Source: Coralliovum pocilloporae
Lineage (GTDB): Bacteria; Pseudomonadota; Alphaproteobacteria; Rhizobiales; Cohaesibacteraceae
Direction: 5' to 3'
DNA: 64,000 bases
Assembly: GCF_030845175.1 (NCBI RefSeq)
Contig: NZ_CP132542.1
Coordinates: forward strand, 1,647,501 to 1,711,500
Positions within the stretch are counted from its first letter, which is position 1; every line of letters starts with the position of its first letter. Position numbers and translations under genes: made by a program. Of the stretch, positions 16,900 through 25,946 are shown piece by piece. The notes under the pieces are model-generated. The model had not been told where the DNA came from. It did not search any database and saw only the letters and a program-made list of their open reading frames with translations.

Positions 16900-18093
16900 A
16901 TGTCTGGCTATACTCATTTGTTCATTCCAGGACCGACCAACATTCCTGAAAAAGTTCGTCAGGCGATGAACCTTCCTATGGAAGACATGCGGTCTCCCGA
17001 ATTCCCGAAATTCACCAAGCCGCTGTTTGAAGACCTGAAGAAGGTTTTCAAGACAGAAACCGGCCGTGTTTTCATCTATCCGTCTTCCGGCACCGGTGCC
17101 TGGGAAGCGGCGATCACCAACACACTCAATCCGGGCGACCGTGTTCTGATGTCCCGTTTCGGCCAGTTCTCCCATCTCTGGGTTGATATGGCAGAGCGTA
17201 TGGGCCTCGAAGTGGACGTGATTGACGTTGAATGGGGCCAGGGTGTTCCGGTCGAGGAATATGCAAAGCGCCTTGAAGCTGACACAGATGGCACTATTAA
17301 GGCTGTGTTCTGCTGTCACAACGAAACAGCGACCGGTGTAACCAGCGATATTGCTGCTGTGCGTAAGGCGCTGGATGACGCCTATCATGATGCGCTGCTG
17401 TTTGTTGACGGCGTCAGCGCGATCGGCAGCATTGATTTCCGTATGGAAGAGTGGGGTGTGGATTGTGCCGTGAGCGGTTCCCAGAAGGGTTTCATGCTTC
17501 CGGCGGGTCTGGGCTTCCTTGCTGTCAGTCAGAAGGCGCTCGACGCGCATCAGTCCTCCACCTTCCGGCGCTGCTATTTCAGCTTTGAAGACATGATCAA
17601 GACCAATGATCAGGGTTACTTCCCGTATACCCCGGCGACCCAGCTTCTGCGCGGTCTGCGCGTGGCTCTCGATATGCTGCTGGAAGAAGGCCTGGATGTT
17701 GTTTTTGCCCGTCATCATCGTATGGCTGAAGCCGTTCGTCGTGCCGTTGCGGCGTGGGGCCTTGAACTGTGTGCGGCTGGCAAGGAATGGGAATCTGATA
17801 CCGTCAGCGCCATCATGGTGCCAGAAGGGTTTGACAGCGCCGAAGTGGTGAAAACCGCTTACTACAAGTACAATGTCTCTCTTGGTGTTGGCCTCAGCAA
17901 AGTTGCCGGAAAAGTCTTCCGCATCGGTCACCTGGGTGCGCTCAATGAGGTCATGGTTCTTGGTGCTCTGGGTGGCGCTGAGATGGCACTCCGGGATTGC
18001 GGTATTGAAATCGTGCCGGGCTCCGGTGTCGGTGCTGCTGTTGAGTATTTCCGTGAAACATCCCAGCCGATGAAACTGGCCGAAGCAGCCTGA
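16900..18093 (+). CDS. sgaA: Serine--glyoxylate aminotransferase
   Basis: Class V PLP aminotransferase of 397 aa. It converts serine plus glyoxylate to hydroxypyruvate plus glycine, the entry step of the serine cycle after serine hydroxymethyltransferase. The PLP lysine is in 'SGSQKGFMLPAGLGF' (K196), and the N-terminus 'FIPGPTNIPEKVRQAMN' is typical of SGAT. GGAGG precedes the ATG. It leads a row of serine-cycle genes in one direction, followed after 76 bp by the lyase. Glycine and hydroxypyruvate handling (glyA, hprA) must lie elsewhere. Good family match; alternative is alanine-glyoxylate aminotransferase, which the operon context argues against. Confidence 0.95.
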   Translation: MSGYTHLFIPGPTNIPEKVRQAMNLPMEDMRSPEFPKFTKPLFEDLKKVFKTETGRVFIYPSSGTGAWEAAITNTLNPGDRVLMSRFGQFSHLWVDMAERMGLEVDVIDVEWGQGVPVEEYAKRLEADTDGTIKAVFCCHNETATGVTSDIAAVRKALDDAYHDALLFVDGVSAIGSIDFRMEEWGVDCAVSGSQKGFMLPAGLGFLAVSQKALDAHQSSTFRRCYFSFEDMIKTNDQGYFPYTPATQLLRGLRVALDMLLEEGLDVVFARHHRMAEAVRRAVAAWGLELCAAGKEWESDTVSAIMVPEGFDSAEVVKTAYYKYNVSLGVGLSKVAGKVFRIGHLGALNEVMVLGALGGAEMALRDCGIEIVPGSGVGAAVEYFRETSQPMKLAEAA

Positions 18094-18133
18094 TAGGCGA
18101 TCGGGTTTTTAATCTGTTCTGGATTTTGAGTGC

Positions 18134-18153
18134 GGGTCGCCACTTGGCGACCC
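18134..18153 (+). other. Intercistronic hairpin before malyl-CoA lyase gene
   Basis: GGGTCGCC (18134-18141), loop ACTT, GGCGACCC (18146-18153): a perfect 8-bp stem that ends just before the AGGAGGAGAC ribosome site of the next gene. No T-run, so not a terminator; more likely an mRNA processing or stability element. Confidence 0.6.
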
Positions 18154-18169
18154 AGGAGGAGACAGGTTT

Positions 18170-19138
18170 ATGAGTCATACCATTCACCATCTGCGGAAAG
18201 CCCGCCTGCAGCGCAGCGAGCTGGCCGTTCCGGGGTCCAACCCCACCATGATCGAAAAGGCCGCCGAAAGCGCTGCCGACTACGTCTTCCTTGATATTGA
18301 AGATGCTGTTGCTCCACCCGATAAGGAGCAGGCCCGCAAGAACATCATTGAAGCGCTGAACGATATTGACTGGCGTGGTCTGGGCAAGACCGTATCCGTG
18401 CGCATCAACGGTCTCGACACCCATTACATGTATCGCGACGTGGTCGATGTGATGGAACAGGCCGGTGACAAGCTCGACACCATTCTGGTCCCGAAAGTTG
18501 GTGTTTCTGCCGATCTGTACATGGTTGAGGCCATGGTCAACCAGATCGAGATGGCCAAGGGTTATGAAACCCGTGTCGGCCTCGAAGCCCTGATTGAAAC
18601 CGCGCTTGGCATGGCCAATGTGGAAGAGATCGCCCGCTATGGCAGCCGTCTGGAAGCCATGCATTTCGGCGTTGCTGACTATGCTGCATTCTGCCGTGCA
18701 CGTACGGTGAACATCGGTGGCCTGAACCCGGATTATCCGGGCGACCAGTGGCACTTTGCTCTCAGCCGCATGACTGTTGCCTGCCGTGCCTATGGCCTCC
18801 GCGCCATTGACGGGCCGTTCGGTGATTTCTCTGATCCGGATGGCTACCGTGCCGGTGCCCGCCGTGCCGCTGCTCTGGGTATTGAGGGCAAGTGGGCTAT
18901 CCACCCGTCTCAGATCGAGCTGGCCAACGAGATCTTCTCACCGCCTGCCGCTGAAGTGGATCGCGCCGAGCGCATTATTGTTGCTCTCCGCGAAGCTGAA
19001 GAGCAGGGCAAAGGTGCCGCTGCTCTCGACGGCAAGATGATCGATGCAGCATCTGAGCGCATGGCGCGCAACGTGCTGGTGGTCAATGACGCAATCAAGG
19101 CGGCGGAAGCCGCACGTGCAGCCGCAGCTGCTGAATAA
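18170..19138 (+). CDS. mcl: L-malyl-CoA/beta-methylmalyl-CoA lyase
   Basis: HpcH/HpaI (CitE-like) aldolase of 322 aa. In the serine cycle it splits malyl-CoA to acetyl-CoA and glyoxylate. '[20 protein letters not shown]' opens the TIM barrel, '[10 protein letters not shown]' carries metal-binding acids, 'VRINGLDT' binds substrate and 'LEALIET' gives the catalytic Glu. Length and C-terminus ('[20 protein letters not shown]') match the Mcl1/MclA class. It sits between the aminotransferase and malate-CoA ligase genes, matching its pathway neighbours. It may also act on beta-methylmalyl-CoA if an ethylmalonyl-CoA pathway exists elsewhere. Confidence 0.94.
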   Translation: MSHTIHHLRKARLQRSELAVPGSNPTMIEKAAESAADYVFLDIEDAVAPPDKEQARKNIIEALNDIDWRGLGKTVSVRINGLDTHYMYRDVVDVMEQAGDKLDTILVPKVGVSADLYMVEAMVNQIEMAKGYETRVGLEALIETALGMANVEEIARYGSRLEAMHFGVADYAAFCRARTVNIGGLNPDYPGDQWHFALSRMTVACRAYGLRAIDGPFGDFSDPDGYRAGARRAAALGIEGKWAIHPSQIELANEIFSPPAAEVDRAERIIVALREAEEQGKGAAALDGKMIDAASERMARNVLVVNDAIKAAEAARAAAAAE

Positions 19139-19145
19139 GGCGATC

Positions 19146-19165
19146 CCGGGTCGGTTACGACCCGG
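19146..19165 (+). other. Intercistronic hairpin before malate-CoA ligase genes
   Basis: CCGGGTCG (19146-19153), loop GTTA, CGACCCGG (19158-19165): a perfect 8-bp stem with a 4-nt loop, 23 bp before the ATG of the next gene. It shares the GGGTCG core with the hairpin in the previous gene gap, and both gaps have GGCGATC next to the preceding stop codon. Confidence 0.6.
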
Positions 19166-19188
19166 ATTATCCCCTTCAGGAGACAGAG

Positions 19189-20370
19189 ATGGATATTCAC
19201 GAGTATCAGGCCAAGGAATTGCTGTCCGGTTTCGGTGTTCCGATCCCTCGCGGCGGTCTGGCCTACAGCCCAGAACAGGCAACCTACAGGGCCCATGAAA
19301 TCGGCGGTTCCAAATGGGTCGTCAAGGCGCAGATTCACTCAGGAGCCCGCGGTAAGGCTGGCGGCATCAAGGTATGCTCCACCGAGACCGAAATCTGGGA
19401 TGCGGCAGACGAGCTGCTCGGCAAGCGCCTGGTAACCCATCAGACCGGTGAGCGTGGCAAGCTGGTGTCTCGCCTGTATATTGAAGAAGCGACTGACATC
19501 GCTCAGGAAATCTATCTGGGCTTTGTCATGGACCGCAAGTCAGAGCGGATCATGGTTGTGGCTTCTGCAGCTGGCGGCATGGAAATCGAAGAAATTTCTG
19601 AAGCGCAGCCGGACACAATCATCCGTGTGGAAGTTGACCCGGCTGTCGGCATGCAGGCTTTTCAGGCCCGTGAGATCGCCTTTGGCCTCGGCCTTGGTTC
19701 CAGCATGATCCGTCAGGCTGTTGAAACCGTCATGGGCTGTTATCGCGCTTTCCGCGATCTTGATGCCACCATGGTGGAAATCAACCCGCTCGTGGTCACC
19801 GGTGACAATGCCATTGTGGCGCTTGATGCCAAAATGTCCTTTGACGAGAACGCTCTGTTCCGTCGCCCGCAGATTGCGGAACTGCGTGACAAGTCTCAGG
19901 AAGACCAGCGTGAGACCTATGCCAGTGACCGTGGCCTGTCCTATGTGGGACTGGACGGCAATATCGGCTGCATCATCAATGGTGCCGGTCTTGCTATGGC
20001 AACCATGGATATGATCAAGCTGTCCGGCGGTGAGCCGGCAAACTTCCTGGACATCGGCGGCGGTGCCTCACCGGAGCGTGTGGCGAAGTCTTTCCGCGCG
20101 GTTCTTGCTGACAAGAATGTGGAAGCCATCCTGGTGAATATCTTCGCCGGTATTAACCGGTGCGACTGGGTTGCTGAAGGTGTGGTCAAGGCCATCGAGG
20201 AAGTGGGTGTTGAAGTGCCCCTGATCGTGCGTCTTGCCGGAACCAATGTGGAAGAAGGCCGTCGTATTCTTGATGAGAGCGGCCACAATGTCATCACAGC
20301 GGACACGCTGGCAGAAGCCGCTGACAAGGCGGTTGCCGCCTGGCAGTCTGTTACCAAAACGGCTGCGTGA
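19189..20370 (+). CDS. mtkA: Malate--CoA ligase, beta subunit (malate thiokinase)
   Basis: ATP-grasp subunit of 393 aa, related to succinyl-CoA synthetase SucC. With MtkB it makes malyl-CoA from malate, ATP and CoA. '[20 protein letters not shown]' is the SucC-type start, '[18 protein letters not shown]' the ATP-binding part and '[19 protein letters not shown]' the C-terminal ligase domain. Identity as MtkA rather than SucC rests mainly on context: it lies between malyl-CoA lyase and PEP carboxylase genes. CAGGAGAC gives a good ribosome site, and MtkB follows 10 bp after the stop. Confidence 0.93.
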   Translation: MDIHEYQAKELLSGFGVPIPRGGLAYSPEQATYRAHEIGGSKWVVKAQIHSGARGKAGGIKVCSTETEIWDAADELLGKRLVTHQTGERGKLVSRLYIEEATDIAQEIYLGFVMDRKSERIMVVASAAGGMEIEEISEAQPDTIIRVEVDPAVGMQAFQAREIAFGLGLGSSMIRQAVETVMGCYRAFRDLDATMVEINPLVVTGDNAIVALDAKMSFDENALFRRPQIAELRDKSQEDQRETYASDRGLSYVGLDGNIGCIINGAGLAMATMDMIKLSGGEPANFLDIGGGASPERVAKSFRAVLADKNVEAILVNIFAGINRCDWVAEGVVKAIEEVGVEVPLIVRLAGTNVEEGRRILDESGHNVITADTLAEAADKAVAAWQSVTKTAA

Positions 20371-20380
20371 GGAGAGACTG

Positions 20381-21280
20381 ATGAGTATTCTGCTTAATCG
20401 CGAAACCAAAGTTATCGTTCAGGGCTATACGGGCCGCATCGGCAGCTTTCACGCTGAAGAAATGATTGAATACGGCACCAATGTGGTGGGAGGTGTTACG
20501 CCGGGTAAAGGTGGCACGATCCATCTTGACCGTCCGGTCTTCAACACCATGAAGGGTGCTGTTCAGGAAACCGGTGCTACCGCGTCTATCGTCTTCGTAC
20601 CGCCTCCCTTTGCTGCTGACTCCATCATGGAAGCTGCTGACGCAGGCATCAAGACCTGTGTCTGTATCACGGATGGTATCCCGGCTCAGGACATGATCCG
20701 TGTCAAGCGCTACATGCGCCGCTATCGTCGTGAAGAGCGCATGCAGCTTATCGGCCCCAACTGTGCGGGCATGATCACGCCAGGCGAAGGCATGATGGGT
20801 ATTATGCCGGGCCATATCTACATGCCGGGTCGTGTGGGTATTGTCGGACGTTCCGGGACGCTCGGCTATGAAGCGGCATCCCAGATGAAGGCACTTGGCA
20901 TTGGCGTATCCACCAGTGTTGGCATTGGTGGTGATCCGATCAACGGCTCATCATTTAAGGATATGCTTGAGCTGTTCGAACAGGATCCGGACACGGATGC
21001 CGTTGTGATGATCGGTGAGATCGGTGGCCCGCAGGAAGCGGAAGCCGCAGCCTATGCCCGTGATCACATGAGCAAGCCGGTAATCGCCTATATTGCTGGT
21101 CTGTCAGCTCCGAAAGGCCGTCGCATGGGCCATGCTGGTGCCATCATTTCAGCCTTTGGTGAATCCGCGCAGGAAAAGGTTGAGATCCTGAAGGAAGCTG
21201 GTGTTACCGTCGTGCCAAGCCCGGCAGAATTCGGCCCGGTTGTTGCTGACGTTCTGGCAGGTCTGCAGAAGGCGGCCTGA
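20381..21280 (+). CDS. mtkB: Malate--CoA ligase, alpha subunit
   Basis: CoA-binding subunit of 299 aa, SucD-like. '[20 protein letters not shown]' opens the Rossmann CoA-binding domain, and '[10 protein letters not shown]' contains the phospho-His that carries the phosphoryl group. The start is ATG 20381, with GAGGAGAG 5-12 nt upstream; reading further upstream in frame would run into mtkA. Works as a complex with MtkA. Confidence 0.94.
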   Translation: MSILLNRETKVIVQGYTGRIGSFHAEEMIEYGTNVVGGVTPGKGGTIHLDRPVFNTMKGAVQETGATASIVFVPPPFAADSIMEAADAGIKTCVCITDGIPAQDMIRVKRYMRRYRREERMQLIGPNCAGMITPGEGMMGIMPGHIYMPGRVGIVGRSGTLGYEAASQMKALGIGVSTSVGIGGDPINGSSFKDMLELFEQDPDTDAVVMIGEIGGPQEAEAAAYARDHMSKPVIAYIAGLSAPKGRRMGHAGAIISAFGESAQEKVEILKEAGVTVVPSPAEFGPVVADVLAGLQKAA

Positions 21281-21722
21281 CACTAGAGCACGTCCCCTCT
21301 TTGTTGGATCATTTGATGGAGGCGATATGGTTCATTCGGCTAGGAAAAGAACGCAGCTCGATCTGGTGGATCGTGCAAGGTCTTTGACGACGACGATGGG
21401 CCATATCGCCCCACCGAAGGCCGGTTTTCCTTGCCTGCTGAGCAGCGTTGAGCAATCTTTATGATCAACCAGATCACCGCAGACTGCTCGCCTTGTCAGC
21501 AAATAAGAAAAGCCGGTCAAGTGAACCAACAGAGAGTGGACGGGCTCTAAAATCCGGGGGTCGGTCTGATCTGACCCCCGACAGACTTATCGCTGATGCT
21601 CTGTCTTGCGCCGGGGAAGCGTGAATGCGATAACGCCGCCGAACAGGCGGCGAACATAAACCGTTTGCCTTGAAAGATAATAATCCTGCGGCGCAGGACC
21701 CGGGCTACGACGAGGCGCGTAA
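21281..21722. other. Long intergenic region with inverted repeats, no convincing gene
   Basis: No reading frame here has a good ribosome site or recognisable product. Near-exact inverted copies GATCTGGTGGATC (21360-21372) and GATCAACCAGATC (21463-21475) enclose about 90 bp, and reading outward-in on each strand gives similar 'DLVD' starts. This hints at a decayed palindromic or MITE-like element. A second hairpin lies at 21555-21580. The start 'CTAGAGCACGTCC' at 21283-21295 faintly resembles the opening of the RIME-like repeat. Confidence 0.5.
21555..21580 (+). other. 8-bp hairpin between mtkB and glycerate kinase gene
   Basis: CGGGGGTC (21555-21562) and GACCCCCG (21573-21580) are perfect inverted arms with a 10-nt loop. 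No T-run follows. It could be a Rho-assisted stop or an mRNA processing site between mtkB and gck. Confidence 0.45.
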
Positions 21723-23018
21723 ATGACCCTGAAGACCAGAGAAGAGATGCGTGCGGATGCAATCCGCTTCTTTCAGGCTGCTGTTGAGGCTGCTGATCCG
21801 GCTGGTGCTGTGCGTAAGGCACTGGCGGCAACCGATCAGGACCTTGATCCGGCAGGCCATCTCTACGTCATCGGGATTGGAAAGGCTGCCTGCCCGATGG
21901 TGGAGGAGGCGCTGGCCCATGTCCGCGCTGAAAACCGCACGGCTCTGGTTATTACCAATTATGAAAACGTACGCACCCTTGATGGCTGCGAGGTGATTGG
22001 TGCCGGACATCCGGTGCCGGATGAAAATGGCCATCAGGGCGCTCTGCGCGTTCTCGATTGCCTGAAGGGCGCTGGCGAACAGGACCTTGTTCTTGTTCTG
22101 ATGAGCGGCGGCGGATCAGCCCTTATGCCATGCCCCCCTGAAGGGGTTTCCCTTGATGACAAGATCGAGCTGACCAAGGGGCTTCTGGCGTCCGGCGCTG
22201 ACATTACCGAAATCAATGCGGTCCGGAAGGCCCTGTCACGTCTGAAGGGTGGCGGGTTCCTCAAGGCCGCAGCTCCGGCACGCGTTCTCTCACTGATCCT
22301 GTCTGATGTGCCTGGCGACGATCTTGAATCAATTGCCAGCGGTCCGACGGTTGAATCAACCCTGCCGGTTGAGCGTGCGCGAACCATTCTCGAAACCTAC
22401 AATCTCTTTGACACCGCCCCGGATGCGATCAGAAACCATCTGGTCAAACGTGAAGAGCAGGGCGCGGTTTCAGAAGGGGATATGGCTCCGGTCACCAATA
22501 TTCTCATCGGGGGCAATGCTATCAGTGTCAAAGCGGCCATGGATGCAGCATCTGAAGCCTATCAGGTGCAGCTTCTTGATGACTGGCTGGATGGTGATGT
22601 GGATGATGCGGCCGAGCGATACACCGGTGCATTGTCCGGAGCGGATGTGGCTGATCGCCCGGTCGCTATTGTCAGTGGTGGCGAGACCACGGTCGTTCTG
22701 AAAGGGGATGGCCTGGGTGGACGCAATCAGGAGATGGCTCTGCGGCTGGCCTGCAAGGCGCAGGATCGGGGTCTTGACGGCAATTGGGTTTTCCTGAGTG
22801 CCGGGACCGATGGCCGGGACGGTCCGACGGAAGCGGCAGGCGCGCTGGTTGATCCTGGCTCACTTGACCGGATTGTTCGGGCAGATGGCAACGTATTGGC
22901 GCTTCTGGACAATAATGATTCGAATAAGGCCCACACATTGTCTGGTGATCTGGTTATGACCGGCGGAACCGGGACCAATGTGGCCGATATTCAGGTTCTG
23001 CTGATCTCCGGATCTTGA
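21723..23018 (+). CDS. gck: Glycerate 2-kinase (DUF4147/MOFRL type)
   Basis: Class II glycerate kinase of 431 aa, which phosphorylates D-glycerate to 2-phosphoglycerate in the serine cycle. The N-terminal DUF4147 domain has 'VIGIGKAACPMVEEAL' and 'LMSGGGSALMPCPPEGVSL'; the C-terminal MOFRL domain has 'IVSGGETTVVLKGDGLGGRNQE' as a conserved block and 'SAGTDGRDGPTEAAGALVD'. GAGG lies about 8 nt before the ATG. The product of this enzyme leads via enolase to PEP, the substrate of the next gene's enzyme, PEP carboxylase. Confidence 0.94.
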   Translation: MTLKTREEMRADAIRFFQAAVEAADPAGAVRKALAATDQDLDPAGHLYVIGIGKAACPMVEEALAHVRAENRTALVITNYENVRTLDGCEVIGAGHPVPDENGHQGALRVLDCLKGAGEQDLVLVLMSGGGSALMPCPPEGVSLDDKIELTKGLLASGADITEINAVRKALSRLKGGGFLKAAAPARVLSLILSDVPGDDLESIASGPTVESTLPVERARTILETYNLFDTAPDAIRNHLVKREEQGAVSEGDMAPVTNILIGGNAISVKAAMDAASEAYQVQLLDDWLDGDVDDAAERYTGALSGADVADRPVAIVSGGETTVVLKGDGLGGRNQEMALRLACKAQDRGLDGNWVFLSAGTDGRDGPTEAAGALVDPGSLDRIVRADGNVLALLDNNDSNKAHTLSGDLVMTGGTGTNVADIQVLLISGS

Positions 23019-23066
23019 AGTAACTTATCCGTTTGAGCGGATGCGCAAAGGAAGAGAGGGAACGGT

Positions 23067-25937
23067 ATGGCTGTTGTGAAAGCGGTTGAACCGATGTCGA
23101 CTTACCCCATCAATGAAGAGACGCTGCGGACGCGTCTGGTCGACTTGCGCAACAAGCTTGCGGATGCCCCTTCGATCAATCCGATTTCCAGGCTGGGTTT
23201 CGAGCTGTCACGGGATCTGGAAGCGCATCGGGTCAGCATTGAGGAGCTGGACCAGCTGGCTGCAAGCCTGATGAATCGTGCTGCTCAGCGGCGGTCCGAG
23301 AATATCCGTGACCGGTCCGGTCTTGAGGATCGGGACACATTGCTTGGACGGTTTGCCGACCTTGTCCGGGCCAGCGCCCGGGATGCTGACGGGACGGAGC
23401 GGTCCTTTGACGACTTTGCAGCCCACTGGTCACGGGCTTCCATGGGTATTGTTCTGACGGCGCATCCGACATTCGGTTCGTCTGAGGCAATGCGTGGCCG
23501 GATGATGGATCAGGCTTGCGGATATGGCGAAGATCTCAATGAGATGGATCTGCGCCACAAGCCGGACGCGCCGATTACTCTGGATTATGAGCATCGTGAA
23601 GGCCAGGCAACCCTGCGCCATCTGCGCGCGGCTCAGTCCGAACTGATCGGGATTATTTTTGCTGTTGCTGAAGAACTGTATCCGGATCAGTGGCGCGGGC
23701 TGCGACCGGTCCTGTCAACAGATGCGTCATGGATCGGCTATGATCTGGATGGCCGGACGGACATCCACTGGCTCGGGTCTTTTCATCTGCGGCTGAAAGA
23801 AAAGCGCGTTGGCCTGCTGGACCTGCGGCAGCGTCTGGCGGACCTGCGTAATGGTGTGGGGGATGATCATCAGTCCGGTGCTGCTCTCAGGAACTGTCTG
23901 CGCCGCGTTGATGATGCCATCGATTGTGTCGCGGATCAGATTGCTGCAGTGGACGGTGTCGCTGGCGACATGAGCAATCTGGCCCGTATTGCGAATGACC
24001 TGACACGCAATGACCCCCGCAAGCTTGTTTCCAAGAGCGATCTGGAAGCTGATCTTGATATTCTGGCTAATACCTTGCCGACAGGAGAGGGGCTTCGCGC
24101 TCTGCTGACCGTGCGTGGTCTGATCGACACATATGGCCTCGGGGCTTCACATATTCATGTGCGGATCAATGCCATCCAGCTGCACAACGCTTTCCGCGCC
24201 TTTGTGGATGAAGACTGGGCACGCAATCTGGATGATTATGCGGTGCCAGCCCGTGTGATCGAACTGATCCGCAAGACAGAGGTCGAAAGCGTCAATTTCG
24301 GCTCTGTACAGGCTGAAACAGCGACGGCTATCCGGCAGTTCGCCCTGATTGCGCAGCTGGTGAAACATGTGGATGCTGACACGCCGATCCGTTTCCTGAT
24401 TGCCGAGTGCGAAAGCCCAGTCACCGTGCTGATTGCCCTTTATTTCGGACGTCTGTTCGGTGTGGCCGATCACATTGACATCTCGCCGCTGTTCGAAACC
24501 CCGGACGGGCTGGATGCTGGTGGGCGTTTCCTGGAGCAGCTTCTGGCCCAGGATGTGTATCGAGATTATATCGAAGCGCGCGGACGCATGTGCATTCAGA
24601 CCGGGTTCTCCGATGCGGGCCGTTTCGTCGGCCAGATTACCGCAACCCTGGCTATTGAACGGATTCATCTGCGGCTTGCAAACGCACTTGGCAAATCCGG
24701 TGTTCAGGGCGTGGAAGCCGTGATCTTCAGTACCCACGGTGAATCTCTGGGTCGTGGTGCACATCCCGGTGACCTCAAGTCCCGGTCGCATTATCTGATG
24801 TCTGCGGAAGTCCGGAGAGCCTTCAAGCGTGCCGGTGTCCCCGTCAAGCATGAAACCAGCTTCCAGGGGGGCGATGGCTTCCTGTTCCTCAGCCGGAAAA
24901 TGCTGGCCATGGCCTCCATGATCAGCCTGTATGAAGCCGGGCAGGATGTCTCGGACGCACCGGATCCTTTCTATGAGGATCGGGATATCGTACTTGATTT
25001 CTCATCCCGTCTGCGTCGCTATCAGCAGGATCTGTTTGCCCATGGCGGGTATCGTACGGTGCTCGGGGCATTCGGTGCCAATCTGCTGTACAGGACCGGT
25101 TCGCGCAATGTGAAGCGACAGCGGGATTATGCCCATACCGGTGATCGTGGTGATCCGGCTCATATGCGGGCTATTCCCAATAACGCTCTGCTGCAGCAGT
25201 TCGGCTATGTGGCGAATGTGGTTGCCGGTGTCGGTGCGGCCTTCGGCCATGACAATGACCGGTTCCTGGAGCTGAGCCAGACATCACCGCGCTTGCGGTC
25301 TCTTCTGGAAATGGTTGCCAAGGCCAAGCGGTTGAGCAGCCTGAACGCAATGGGTGCCTATGCGGCGCTGTTTGACGCCGGTTTCTGGGCCTCACGTGCC
25401 TATGCCGGACAGGAAGTCGAGCACAATGCGTCATTCCGTGCTCTGGCGGAATATCTTCTGGATGACGAGCGCTCGTCTTCCATCAACGGGCTGGTGCACC
25501 ATCTGCGGCTTGATGCAATCGACCTGCACGGCATCCTGAACAATGTTGGTCTTGATGGTGGCAAGGAACCCAACGCCTACCGCCTTGAGCTTGACCTGCT
25601 GCATGCGATCCGGCTGGCACTGATCATGCACGTATTCCTGCTTGCAGCCAAAGTGCCGAAATTCTCTACAAGGAACGACTTTTCCTACGACCAGCTTCTG
25701 GACCGGATTCTGTCCCTTGACGTGGATGAGGCTGTCCAGATTCTTTGTGAAACATTCCCGCATGGCCGGGATGGGGAAGAGGTTGTCGGATATCAGGAAG
25801 ACGCAAGCTATGAGCCCCGTGGCGTTGAGAATTACTCACGCATTCACACAGAGCTGATCAATCCGCTTGAGCGGAGTTTTGAAATGATCCGGGAAATCGG
25901 CACCGGCATCACTCACCACTTCGGTGCGTTCGGATAA
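23067..25937 (+). CDS. ppc: Phosphoenolpyruvate carboxylase, methylotroph-like divergent type
   Basis: PEP carboxylase of 956 aa that makes oxaloacetate from PEP and bicarbonate. 'MGIVLTAHPTFGSSEAMRG' holds the first catalytic His motif (LTAHPT; the usual Glu after it is Phe). The second region reads 'FSTHGESLGRGAHPGD', a shortened, altered form of the usual Arg/Gly-rich loop, and the 'GYSDSNKD' region reads 'TGFSDAGRF'. The C-terminus ends 'THHFGAFG' and lacks the canonical NTG. These features set it apart from the E. coli type and, to my knowledge, fit the form known from serine-cycle methylotrophs. It closes the serine-cycle block by refilling oxaloacetate and hence malate. Confidence 0.93.
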   Translation: MAVVKAVEPMSTYPINEETLRTRLVDLRNKLADAPSINPISRLGFELSRDLEAHRVSIEELDQLAASLMNRAAQRRSENIRDRSGLEDRDTLLGRFADLVRASARDADGTERSFDDFAAHWSRASMGIVLTAHPTFGSSEAMRGRMMDQACGYGEDLNEMDLRHKPDAPITLDYEHREGQATLRHLRAAQSELIGIIFAVAEELYPDQWRGLRPVLSTDASWIGYDLDGRTDIHWLGSFHLRLKEKRVGLLDLRQRLADLRNGVGDDHQSGAALRNCLRRVDDAIDCVADQIAAVDGVAGDMSNLARIANDLTRNDPRKLVSKSDLEADLDILANTLPTGEGLRALLTVRGLIDTYGLGASHIHVRINAIQLHNAFRAFVDEDWARNLDDYAVPARVIELIRKTEVESVNFGSVQAETATAIRQFALIAQLVKHVDADTPIRFLIAECESPVTVLIALYFGRLFGVADHIDISPLFETPDGLDAGGRFLEQLLAQDVYRDYIEARGRMCIQTGFSDAGRFVGQITATLAIERIHLRLANALGKSGVQGVEAVIFSTHGESLGRGAHPGDLKSRSHYLMSAEVRRAFKRAGVPVKHETSFQGGDGFLFLSRKMLAMASMISLYEAGQDVSDAPDPFYEDRDIVLDFSSRLRRYQQDLFAHGGYRTVLGAFGANLLYRTGSRNVKRQRDYAHTGDRGDPAHMRAIPNNALLQQFGYVANVVAGVGAAFGHDNDRFLELSQTSPRLRSLLEMVAKAKRLSSLNAMGAYAALFDAGFWASRAYAGQEVEHNASFRALAEYLLDDERSSSINGLVHHLRLDAIDLHGILNNVGLDGGKEPNAYRLELDLLHAIRLALIMHVFLLAAKVPKFSTRNDFSYDQLLDRILSLDVDEAVQILCETFPHGRDGEEVVGYQEDASYEPRGVENYSRIHTELINPLERSFEMIREIGTGITHHFGAFG

Positions 25938-25946
25938 GGACGTACT

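Noticed and set aside
18770-20357. Several long alternative-frame reading frames over the serine-cycle genes
   Set aside because: They are shadows of mcl, mtkA and mtkB, which carry full family motifs and good ribosome sites.
21332-21529. Short reading frames in the mtkB-gck gap as small genes
   Set aside because: No ribosome site, no recognisable product, and they coincide with an inverted repeat that explains the similar peptides on both strands.
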